5,652 nt of DNA from a bacterium (GTDB taxonomy: Bacteria > Bacillota > Clostridia > Oscillospirales > Acutalibacteraceae): positions 1-5,652 of the forward strand of contig JAHLBL010000120.1 of assembly GCA_020625635.1 (NCBI GenBank), read 5' to 3'. Made by a program: the position numbers and the translations under genes. The notes beneath the pieces are model-generated. The model was not told the DNA's origin. It worked only from the letters and a program-made list of their open reading frames with translations, and made no database searches. Below, piece by piece: positions 1-5,347 of this stretch (position 1 is its first letter; every line of letters begins with the position of its first letter).

Positions 1-558
1 TTCGTGTTCTGCGCGAACATTCTCGGCGAGATCGCCGCGTTCTACGAGAGGATCGCCGTCTGGGACACGATACTTCACACCCTCAACGGCTTTGTCTGCG
101 CGGGAGTCGGTTTCGGACTGATTGACATTCTCAACAGGACGGACAAATTCAGAGTGAACCTCTCCCCTCTCTTCGTGTGTCTGTTCTCGTTCTGCTTTTC
201 GATGACTGTCGGCACGGTATGGGAGTTCATCGAGTTTGGTATCGACAGCCTGTTCGGAAAGGATATGCAGAAGGACACGGTGATTCACACGATCAATACC
301 GTTCTCCTCTCAGGTGAGAAAAACACCATAACCACCATCAGCGGGATCGACGACGTAAAAATCAACGCCGAAAGCCTCGGAGTAGGCGGATATATAGACA
401 TCGGGCTGATTGACACGATGAAGGATCTGCTCGTGAATTTCATCGGCGCCGCCGTGTTCAACCTCGCGGGGTATTTTTATCTGACAAACAGAAGCCGAAA
501 AGCCGATTTTGTGGAGCATTTTATTCCCAAACGAGCGGAAAGCGGTAAAGATAACTGA
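1..558 (+). CDS. Integral membrane protein, YjdF/DUF2238-like (5' end outside window)
   Basis: The reading frame is open from the first base, so the gene almost certainly starts upstream; the GTG at 4 has no ribosome-binding site in view. Counting from that GTG, hydrophobic segments lie at about residues 24-45, 53-78 and 142-160. Between the second and third is a polar loop (about 80-140). The pattern of a WEFIEF motif at 73-78, then IDTMKDLLVN at 135-145 followed by GA, resembles the conserved Trp-Glu...Glu and Asp-Thr...Asp...Gly-Ala signature of the YjdF/DUF2238 membrane family, whose function is not known to me. The protein ends in a short charged cytoplasmic-looking tail. GC content is visibly higher than in the central gene. 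It ends 230 bases before the next gene, which has its own promoter, so the two are probably not one operon. The membrane call is firm; the family call is moderate. Confidence 0.75.
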   Translation, partial: FVFCANILGEIAAFYERIAVWDTILHTLNGFVCAGVGFGLIDILNRTDKFRVNLSPLFVCLFSFCFSMTVGTVWEFIEFGIDSLFGKDMQKDTVIHTINTVLLSGEKNTITTISGIDDVKINAESLGVGGYIDIGLIDTMKDLLVNFIGAAVFNLAGYFYLTNRSRKADFVEHFIPKRAESGKDN

Positions 559-690
559 AGCTCTGTCCATATCTTCTACTATCGTAGTATAAGAAAATCG
601 GCAAAAAGTTTCAAAAAATCAGAAAAACATCGTGACAAATACTCTCGTCGACAAAGTAATCTATAATTCATTAATAAACATAACTTTCGG

Positions 691-750
691 CAAAAAACCT
701 TTGTAAAACTGTACGTACAGTCGCGCGCGGTTTACAAAGGCTTGTTTTTG
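691..750. repeat. Nested inverted repeat enclosing the palindrome upstream of the flavoprotein gene
   Basis: CCTTTGTAAA (698-707) and TTTACAAAGG (731-740) are perfect 10-base inverted repeats. Outside them CAAAAA (691-696) and TTTTTG (745-750) also pair after small bulges. The right arm contains the -35 hexamer of the promoter for the gene at 789, so protein binding to the dyad would block polymerase. A run of alternating CGCGCGCG (722-729) lies between the inner palindrome and the right arm. The left arm carries TTTACA on the minus strand, so a weak divergent promoter is possible, but no divergent gene is seen. It could instead be a hairpin ending transcription from the membrane-protein gene. 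Confidence 0.6.
708..721. promoter_or_regulatory. Perfect 14-base palindrome, candidate repressor operator
   Basis: ACTGTACGTACAGT reads identically on both strands. It lies nine bases upstream of the -35 hexamer (731-736) of the promoter driving the gene at 789. A short GTAC-rich palindrome at a promoter is typical of TetR-family operators, but no regulator gene is in the window, so the regulator is inferred and unidentified. Confidence 0.5.
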
Positions 751-759
751 GTGTATTAT
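731..759 (+). promoter_or_regulatory. Sigma-A type promoter of the NimA-like gene
   Basis: TTTACA (731-736) and TATTAT (754-759) are separated by exactly 17 bases, each one or two changes from the sigma-A consensus. Predicted transcription starts near 765-767. GGAGG (778-782) then lies six bases before the ATG at 789, giving a short leader. Confidence 0.7.
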
Positions 760-788
760 TTAATAAATAAGTACTTTGGAGGCAGAAA

Positions 789-1259
789 ATGAGACGAAGC
801 GATAGAGAAATCACGAATCTGAATTCTATAGAAAAATTCATCTCCGATCAGCAAATTATGAGAATCGGATTTTACGATGACGGTGAAATCTATATTGTAC
901 CTGTCAACTACGGATATGAATTTGAGGGTGGAAGATTTACCTTCTACTTTCACGGAGCAAAGGCAGGCAGAAAATACGAACTCGCGGCAAAAAAGCCGAA
1001 GGTAGGTTTTGAGATCGACGGAGAGTATTCGCTTCTGCCGTCCGAAAAAGCCTGCGGTTATTCCGCTTGTTTTCAAAGTGTTATAGGTAGCGGAGAGCTG
1101 TCTTTAGTAACCGACGATGAAGAAAAAATCAAAGGACTGAACTGCCTTATGCGGCAGGTAACGGATAAAGACGGATTTGAATATCCGCGGCAATCGCTTG
1201 ATTCGGTTGCGGTATTCAGGCTTGATACAGATAAGCTTTCATGTAAAGGAAAATTCTGA
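789..1259 (+). CDS. Pyridoxamine 5'-phosphate oxidase-fold flavoprotein, NimA-like
   Basis: A complete 156-residue protein. It begins MRRSDREI, the RxDREI start that is characteristic of the Pyridox_ox_2/NimA branch of the split-barrel FMN-binding fold. It continues with the expected strands: a segment at about 22-40 (IMRIGFYDDGEIYIVPVNYG), FTFYFHGAKAGRKYELAAKKPKV (about 50-72, with the HGAKAGRK phosphate/flavin-contact region), then a GSGEL strand near 100. Length is normal for the family. Members are small cytoplasmic flavin-dependent reductases or oxidases; some reduce nitroimidazoles, but most have unknown substrates. The start is fixed by GGAGG six bases upstream. It appears monocistronic, with its own promoter, a possible palindromic operator and a terminator at 1390-1425. 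Family is confident; substrate cannot be told. Confidence 0.88.
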   Translation: MRRSDREITNLNSIEKFISDQQIMRIGFYDDGEIYIVPVNYGYEFEGGRFTFYFHGAKAGRKYELAAKKPKVGFEIDGEYSLLPSEKACGYSACFQSVIGSGELSLVTDDEEKIKGLNCLMRQVTDKDGFEYPRQSLDSVAVFRLDTDKLSCKGKF

Positions 1260-1265
1260 TTTGCT

Positions 1266-1387
1266 TCATAACGCCTTTATCTGAACCGTAAAAGTCTTAT
1301 GGAAAGGCTTGCAGTTTTTGCTGCCCTTAGACGCAATATTTACTTTGATTTTGTAAATGCCTATATAGGCACCACTTATATCGACAT
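1266..1387 (-). pseudogene. Remnant of the C-terminal Ig-like repeat of a surface protein
   Basis: On the minus strand, in frame up to a TGA at 1266-1268, about 40 codons read ...YVDISGAYIGIYKIKVNI... then ...SKGSKNCKPFHKT... and end TFTVQIKAL. This resembles the last strands of bacterial Ig-like or cadherin-like repeats in clostridial secreted proteins (pattern GxYxGxYKIKVxxxAxGxxNxKPxxKTxTVxIK). No start codon, ribosome-binding site or upstream coding part is present: the match stops where the terminator hairpin begins (1390). It is read here as a decayed 3' end left after a rearrangement. Chance similarity of a short sequence is possible. Confidence 0.4.
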
Positions 1388-1389
1388 AT

Positions 1390-1425
1390 AAAAGCGCCCT
1401 TCCTCGAGAGCGCTTTTGTTTTTTG
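1390..1425. terminator. Bidirectional Rho-independent terminator between convergent genes
   Basis: AAAAGCGC (1390-1397) pairs with GCGCTTTT (1410-1417), and GTTTTTTG follows on the plus strand. Read on the minus strand, the same stem ends in GCGCTTTTATAT. It therefore serves the flavoprotein gene (plus) and, about 35 bases past its stop codon, the helicase-nuclease gene (minus). Confidence 0.8.
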
Positions 1426-1451
1426 AAATAATGTATTGAGAAATGCAACTA

Positions 1452-4400
1452 TCATTCTATCAGCTTTAGCCATTCTTCTAAAAAAGCGTACTTTCTTGTA
1501 TATGTATAATTTTTCCCTTCGTAGTTTACAACAATTACATTCTCATTTACCTCCACTATTTTTCCAATACCTTTTCCTTTCATTTTTACTAATACACCAG
1601 TCTTTATGTCTGGACAATCGGCAATAGATTTATTCTTATTTTTTGAAGAAGGTTGTGATAATAAGATGTAATCACAAGGCTTGCGCCCCAGTTGTCTCAT
1701 TATTGTTAATTCATCAATTGCATCAAAAAGCGCGTTGTGCTTCTCTTTATATCTCCAGTTGTCAGTCAATAAACATAGAATTGGTTCCACTCCGTAATTG
1801 GCTTTCAATCTTCCTGTTTTATAACACTCAGCTGTTTGGGGAAGATATGGATTATATTGCTTATACGCTGCTATTCTCATAATATCATACCAATTAAGAT
1901 CTTGTAATTCAGGTAAATGTCTATAGTCGAATTGTGCATTATATGCAAACACAGACTTAACTCTATAAAAATCAATTAATATGCGAATATCATTAATTGC
2001 TGATTTTCTGTCACATCTTTTTTTATTAATCGGAGGAACAATTTCTAAGACATGTGAGAACATACCGCCTACTTGGAACTCTGGAGAGATAATATAATAT
2101 CTTTTTTCAATAACATTAAAAGTGTCTGTTTCGGCTAAAACAACACCTATAGACATTACTTCATTATGCCAATTGGTTTCTGTATCAATTACGATAAAAC
2201 ATTCATTCTCTGTCTTTCTTATTAATATTTTTTCCTTTGGTTTATTGTCTTTTTCGCTTTCTATTTGTTCGATTTGAGTTGTTTCTTTGTTTTTTATTCT
2301 CCTTTTTTCTTCGTTTCCTTGGTTGCTGTCGTTGGTTTTTGCATCTTTTACTTTGTCCCTTTTTTCTTCTTCATCATTTGTATTAATATCCTTTTCTTTA
2401 TAATTTTTTGTCTCTACTTTTGGAATCTGAGTTTTTTGTTCTTCAATAGGTTCTATCAAATATAATTCTTCAAATTGATGATTGCATCTTGAATCATCCT
2501 CTTTTTTCTCTATTCCTAACAGCTTTTTTATAAACCAAAAAAACAATTGCAACTTGCTTTTTGGTTTTTTAGGTAAATCATTTTTTTCTTTCTGTTGAAC
2601 ATTTTTTGTATTTACTGTTTCATTTGATTGAATTTGTCTGTCATCTGTTTTCTTTTTTTCCTTTTCCTTTTTATAATCAATGTATTCAGAAACGCGTCTC
2701 TTTGTAATTGCTTTTACAACCGAATCGAGAAATCTCTTCTTATCTGGTATAGAAATTTCGACCATTTTGTTATCTTTAATATTCCACAGCACTCCTTTTT
2801 CAAGGTTCTTTGCCACCATATAACAAGCGCACTGCAAATAGTGTTCAAGTTTTAGTTCTGATACAAACTTCAACTCAAAAACAGTATTGTTTTTGATAAC
2901 ATCCGCAAATCCGATAGCTTTAACTTCTGTATGATTATCGCTATAGAATTTCAAAGCGCATAGTTGTTGAACTGTTTCATCAGCTGAAAACATAGTTTTG
3001 AGACGTTTATGTATTTGACTTTTTTGATATTCTTTAACGAATGGTGGTTCTATTTGAGTGTAGTATCTTTCTTGGTTAGTTTCAAGATAAGTATAAAATA
3101 GAATCTTTTTATCTAATGAAGCATTTACAATTGACTTGTCATACGTAATTCTATATTTCTTATTATTATGTATTTTCGATATCAGTTCAATATCTTCTTC
3201 AACTGAATAACCATTAAAGAAAGTTGCTTCCTGATAGACTCCTATACATGGAGATAAATCAATATAACCGTCTATTCTTTCAATTTCAATCTCTGTATTG
3301 TCTTCGTTTTCAATTTCTTTTTTATTCAGCAAATCAAAACACTCTTGAATATCTTCTCTGTACTTGCAATCAAACATATTGGATATTGCTAATGTGCCTA
3401 TATTGTTGTTTTCCTCAGTTCTGGTTGAAAGTGTTTCTTCGGATAAAAGCTCTTCTTTATCCGATTCATTCTTGGAAGTCACAAATATAATATGTTCTTT
3501 TCCTCTGCTTGCTGCTACACAAAAAATATTTCTTAATATATCATATGATTGAAAAGGGGTTCTGCTTCTTAACAACCAATAATTTTCTGTAAAATCAAAC
3601 ACTACGCATATTTTCCTTTCCATCCCCTTACTGCTGTCATAGGTAGTAAAAATAGCTGCATCTTCACGGATTGTCATATTCAAGCGGTCTTCATCTCTTA
3701 TACTTGCATAAACCGTATTCTTATTGTATACAAGGGGATACTTTTCTTCCAAATCATTCAATGCTTCCGCGCACATACGATTTCTCGCTCCAAGACATAA
3801 AACGTCACTTGGATTTTGAGATGATAAGAACTCAACTACCTTATCTAATGTTAGATATTCAACTATACAATCATTATTTACACCGATAATAGTCTTTCCC
3901 CATATTCTACCGAGAGCATCTGCAATTTTTGATGAAAGTCTGAAACAAATTGTAAAATTCATCGATTCATAATCTCCAAGAAAAGAATCAATGAACATTT
4001 CAACATCAAGTGTTGTTTTATCATAAATTTTCTGTTCCATATCCCCGACTGCGATAATCTGCATTTCCGGATTTGTGGATTTGATATACTTAAGCATTTC
4101 AGCTAATTCTTGTTCAATATCCTGATACTCGTCAATTATTAAAACATCATATTTGGGAAGTGTTGGCTTTATTTCGATAAACTTCTTAATAAGACGCGAA
4201 ACATCAGTTTGTATTCCGTTTTTTCTCAATATAGATGCGGCATATCCGTGATAATTACTTACTGTTGTATTTGGTTTTTTAGGCATTTTTGATTGCGCAT
4301 CCAGCTTCAACAATCTGTTATAAGTCAAATATAATATATTTTTATATGAAGGCATAGTATTACATAGGAATTGTATAGCAGTTGTTTTTCCGCTTCCGAT

Positions 4401-4487
4401 ACAGGCGTTTACTAAAATATTTTTTCCTAAATAAGCGCTTTTTAAAAAATCTTTTTGTTCTTCAGAAAGACACTTTATATCTAACAT
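1452..4487 (-). CDS. Helicase-nuclease fusion: SF1 UvrD-like helicase, PD-(D/E)XK nuclease, DEDDh exonuclease, Tudor-like tail
   Basis: A 1011-residue protein. Helicase, residues 1-340: Q motif (Q11), Walker A AxxGSGKT (28-35), motif Ia LTYN (54-57), Walker B DEYQD (119-123), motif III VGDMEQKIY (147-155), motif IV arginine R183, motif V SSKGME (285-290), motif VI VAASRGKEH (324-332). Nuclease, about 450-600: GFAD (526-529), ELK (538-540), QxxxY (552-556), the RecB/Cas4-type PD-(D/E)XK arrangement. Linker, about 600-757, rich in K/E/N/Q/T with one hydrophobic island (645-658). DEDDh exonuclease, about 762-935: DTE (768-770), NAQFD (850-854), HNALFDA (917-923). Tail, 962-1011: SH3/Tudor-like, as at PcrA C-termini. 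All key catalytic residues appear intact. ATP-driven unwinding coupled to two nucleases is inferred, in the cytoplasm on DNA. The gene stands alone and is much more AT-rich than the left-hand genes, suggesting transfer. A defence or repair role is possible but unproven. An ATG at 4562 is rejected as the start. Confidence 0.9.
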   Translation of the reverse strand: MLDIKCLSEEQKDFLKSAYLGKNILVNACIGSGKTTAIQFLCNTMPSYKNILYLTYNRLLKLDAQSKMPKKPNTTVSNYHGYAASILRKNGIQTDVSRLIKKFIEIKPTLPKYDVLIIDEYQDIEQELAEMLKYIKSTNPEMQIIAVGDMEQKIYDKTTLDVEMFIDSFLGDYESMNFTICFRLSSKIADALGRIWGKTIIGVNNDCIVEYLTLDKVVEFLSSQNPSDVLCLGARNRMCAEALNDLEEKYPLVYNKNTVYASIRDEDRLNMTIREDAAIFTTYDSSKGMERKICVVFDFTENYWLLRSRTPFQSYDILRNIFCVAASRGKEHIIFVTSKNESDKEELLSEETLSTRTEENNNIGTLAISNMFDCKYREDIQECFDLLNKKEIENEDNTEIEIERIDGYIDLSPCIGVYQEATFFNGYSVEEDIELISKIHNNKKYRITYDKSIVNASLDKKILFYTYLETNQERYYTQIEPPFVKEYQKSQIHKRLKTMFSADETVQQLCALKFYSDNHTEVKAIGFADVIKNNTVFELKFVSELKLEHYLQCACYMVAKNLEKGVLWNIKDNKMVEISIPDKKRFLDSVVKAITKRRVSEYIDYKKEKEKKKTDDRQIQSNETVNTKNVQQKEKNDLPKKPKSKLQLFFWFIKKLLGIEKKEDDSRCNHQFEELYLIEPIEEQKTQIPKVETKNYKEKDINTNDEEEKRDKVKDAKTNDSNQGNEEKRRIKNKETTQIEQIESEKDNKPKEKILIRKTENECFIVIDTETNWHNEVMSIGVVLAETDTFNVIEKRYYIISPEFQVGGMFSHVLEIVPPINKKRCDRKSAINDIRILIDFYRVKSVFAYNAQFDYRHLPELQDLNWYDIMRIAAYKQYNPYLPQTAECYKTGRLKANYGVEPILCLLTDNWRYKEKHNALFDAIDELTIMRQLGRKPCDYILLSQPSSKNKNKSIADCPDIKTGVLVKMKGKGIGKIVEVNENVIVVNYEGKNYTYTRKYAFLEEWLKLIE

Positions 4488-4493
4488 AATATT

Positions 4494-4502
4494 CTCCTTC
4501 CT
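4494..4502 (-). promoter_or_regulatory. Ribosome-binding site fixing the helicase-nuclease start
   Basis: On the minus strand AAGGAAGGAGAATATT directly precedes the ATG at 4487. AGGAG (4498-4494) lies six bases before the ATG. The upstream in-frame ATG at 4562 overlaps the -35 element and has no such site. Confidence 0.85.
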
Positions 4503-4503
4503 T

Positions 4504-4543
4504 AATTTGTGATATTGTTGGCATAAATATTGTATCACAAATT
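4504..4543. promoter_or_regulatory. 11-base inverted repeat overlapping the helicase-nuclease promoter, candidate operator
   Basis: AATTTGTGATA (4504-4514) and TATCACAAATT (4533-4543) are perfect inverted repeats with an 18-base spacer. The upstream arm overlaps the -10 hexamer (4534-4529); the other arm lies in the leader just before the ribosome-binding site. This is the position expected of a repressor-binding dyad. A further copy of the half-site, AATTTGTGAT, is at 4702-4711. No regulator gene is nearby, so autoregulation or an unlinked regulator is possible. Confidence 0.6.
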
Positions 4544-4562
4544 CTCCGAAAATTTCTGTCAA
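4529..4562 (-). promoter_or_regulatory. Promoter of the helicase-nuclease gene
   Basis: On the minus strand there is a perfect TTGACA (4562-4557) and a TGATACAAT block, which is an extended -10 (TACAAT at 4534-4529 preceded by TGA). The spacing between these two is 22, longer than usual. TGTGAT lies at the standard 17-base spacing but is a poorer -10. Transcription would start near 4520-4525 from the extended -10. Which -10 is used cannot be decided by eye. Confidence 0.5.
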
Positions 4563-4627
4563 AAATATCAGTAATTATTTATGAATATTTAACAATAATA
4601 TTTTTGAAATTTTTAACAAAAACCCTA

Positions 4628-4675
4628 ATAAAAAAACAACTCCCTTTCCTTGGATTTTTTGTCCAAAGAAAGAGA
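4628..4675 (-). terminator. Rho-independent terminator upstream of the helicase-nuclease gene
   Basis: Positions 4641-4654 and 4662-4675 form a hairpin with a 7-base loop. On the plus strand it has two C-A mismatches; on the minus strand these become G-U wobbles, giving a continuous 14-pair stem. The minus-strand stem is followed by GTTGTTTTTTTATT. The strand asymmetry indicates that it ends minus-strand transcripts from the right. TTATTTTTT on the plus side (4676-4684) allows weaker action in that direction. Confidence 0.65.
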
Positions 4676-4701
4676 TTATTTTTTCAATATTTATTTTAAA
4701 A

Positions 4702-4711
4702 AATTTGTGAT
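4702..4711 (+). promoter_or_regulatory. Third copy of the AATTTGTGAT half-site
   Basis: AATTTGTGAT matches ten of the eleven bases of the arms at 4504-4514 and 4533-4543. It lies about 20 bases upstream of the candidate RNA starting near 4730, and points toward it just as the upstream arm points toward the helicase-nuclease gene. The surrounding DNA is AT-rich, so chance cannot be excluded. Confidence 0.4.
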
Positions 4712-4729
4712 CGTTTTTAAAGACAAAAA

Positions 4730-4842
4730 ACAGCCCCGAAAGGCTACTGCTCATAAGGATATTATGAAATAAGCAGAAGAAAGCCGATTGGGAGACTTAA
4801 ATGAAGAATACCGCGTGGACGAAAGTCTGCGCGGTGTTTTTG
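4730..4842 (+). ncRNA. Candidate structured small RNA, unidentified
   Basis: No confident protein is encoded here, but consecutive hairpins are visible. AGCC (4732-4735) pairs with GGCT (4742-4745). CTGCT (4747-4751) pairs with AGCAG (4772-4776), enclosing CATAA/TTATG (4752-4756/4762-4766) with a GGATA loop and an AAATA bulge. A purine-rich single-stranded stretch (4777-4800) includes a second AGCC (4782-4785) that could compete for GGCT. A strong terminator (4810-4841) follows. No clear -10/-35 pair was found upstream, so the 5' end is a guess. It does not match the riboswitch, SRP, 6S, RNase P or tmRNA cores I know. It could instead be the leader of a lost gene, or minus-strand sequence, since TAGCC...GGCTG then a T run (4746-4721) resembles a weak minus-strand terminator. 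Confidence 0.35.
4810..4841 (+). terminator. Strong Rho-independent terminator, plus strand
   Basis: Positions 4810-4820 (ACCGCGTGGAC) pair with 4825-4835 (GTCTGCGCGGT) around a GAAA tetraloop, followed by GTTTTTG. The two central TG/TG positions are G-U pairs on the plus strand but C-A mismatches on the minus strand, so the plus strand is the working direction. No plus-strand gene lies directly upstream, which is the main reason to suspect a short RNA here. Confidence 0.75.
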
Positions 4843-4900
4843 TGCTCGTTATTAGTTAATTTTTTTAGAGTGAAAAACAAAACGGAACAGCACACTAAAC

Positions 4901-4925
4901 ATCCTCTCACCATGTGTGAGAGGAT
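4901..4925. repeat. Perfect 10-base-pair hairpin
   Basis: ATCCTCTCAC (4901-4910) and GTGAGAGGAT (4916-4925) are perfect inverted repeats with a 5-base loop. Neither flank has a good T run (AAAAAAG on the plus side, GTTTAGTG on the minus side), so it is not a standard terminator. The stop codon of the minus-strand frame ending at 4907 lies inside it. It could mark the end of a small repeated or mobile element. Confidence 0.6.
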
Positions 4926-5347
4926 AAAAAAGAATTATTACCCTCAAAGGGGAAAAGTTCGGGCTTTTTTTGCCACTGTTTAAGCCGTTTTTTCAACGGT
5001 TTTTGAAGAGCTAAGGTAGTTATACCATATATGCCAATTCGCGCAAATAACCCCTTCATGGGCGTTTTAAACCGCTTCAAAAAATGAGCCGCATAACAAA
5101 GAAAAGGGATTTTGAGATTCAGCATAATCAACATATGATAAGGACGGGAGCTGAGTAAATCGTCTTCCGCTTCGTTGTCATCTTGCACAAAAAGCGTATG
5201 AAAATTTTGTACACAATCCAAGCAGATTTTTCTTTTATGGGGTTTAAAATTTGAGGATTTTGTTGTAAAATATAATATGTTTCTATTATTATGCGGAAAG
5301 GGCTTGGCACGGCTATGAGAATGGGCTACACTTGCACAGCACAGCAC
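4907..5347 (-). CDS. Unrecognised minus-strand reading frame, doubtful gene
   Basis: An open frame of up to 146 codons. The ATG at 5347 lies inside the GCACA tandem repeat and has no ribosome-binding site; a TTG at 5221 and an ATG at 5134 are later possible starts, also without clear sites. The downstream part (residues about 43-146) looks more protein-like. It has a short hydrophobic stretch (MLIMLNLKIPFLCYAAHFL, 72-90), then Lys/Arg-rich segments with an internal echo (FLKRFK at 88-93 and PLKKRLK at 116-122), and ends SSHTW inside a perfect hairpin. I do not recognise the family. It may be a decayed gene or reading frame of an interspersed repeat. The terminator at 4628-4675 would suit a minus-strand transcript from here. 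No function is proposed. Confidence 0.25.
   Translation of the reverse strand: MLCCASVAHSHSRAKPFPHNNRNILYFTTKSSNFKPHKRKICLDCVQNFHTLFVQDDNEAEDDLLSSRPYHMLIMLNLKIPFLCYAAHFLKRFKTPMKGLFARIGIYGITTLALQKPLKKRLKQWQKKPELFPFEGNNSFLSSHTW
4983..5004 (+). terminator. Weak terminator-like hairpin
   Basis: AGCCGTT (4983-4989) pairs with AACGGTT (4995-5001) around a 5-base loop, one pair being G-U, and three more T residues follow. It lies inside the doubtful minus-strand reading frame and has no plus-strand gene to serve, so it may be incidental. Confidence 0.2.

Noticed and set aside
662..667. TATAAT as the -10 of an extra promoter for the flavoprotein gene.
   Set aside because: No acceptable -35 lies 16-18 bases upstream (GTGACA is 24 bases away), while 731-759 offers a well-spaced promoter closer to the gene.
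1452..4487. Several plus-strand open frames of 60-90 codons opposite the helicase-nuclease gene.
   Set aside because: They are rich in Phe, Leu, Ser and Cys, as expected antisense to Lys/Glu/Asn codons, lack ribosome-binding sites and show no recognisable domain.
4488..4562. Upstream in-frame ATG at 4562 that would add 25 residues to the helicase-nuclease protein.
   Set aside because: It overlaps the -35 element, has no ribosome-binding site, and its codons cover the operator dyad. The ATG at 4487 has AAGGAAGGAG directly upstream and leads straight into the Q motif.
4730..4842. tracrRNA, retron msr-msd or group II intron domain V.
   Set aside because: There are no Cas or reverse-transcriptase genes in the window, no repeat to pair with a tracrRNA, and the GAAA-capped hairpin lacks the domain V catalytic triad pattern and is followed by a terminator T run.
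4801..4983. Plus-strand 60-codon frame with GGAG six bases before its ATG and a hydrophobic start.
   Set aside because: A strong terminator hairpin (4810-4841) begins within its first codons, so most of the frame would not be transcribed. The apparent hydrophobic stretch is encoded largely by the terminator and its T run.
5128..5310. A second minus-strand 60-codon frame overlapping the doubtful frame at 4907-5347.
   Set aside because: No ribosome-binding site, no recognisable motif, and it overlaps a more protein-like frame.
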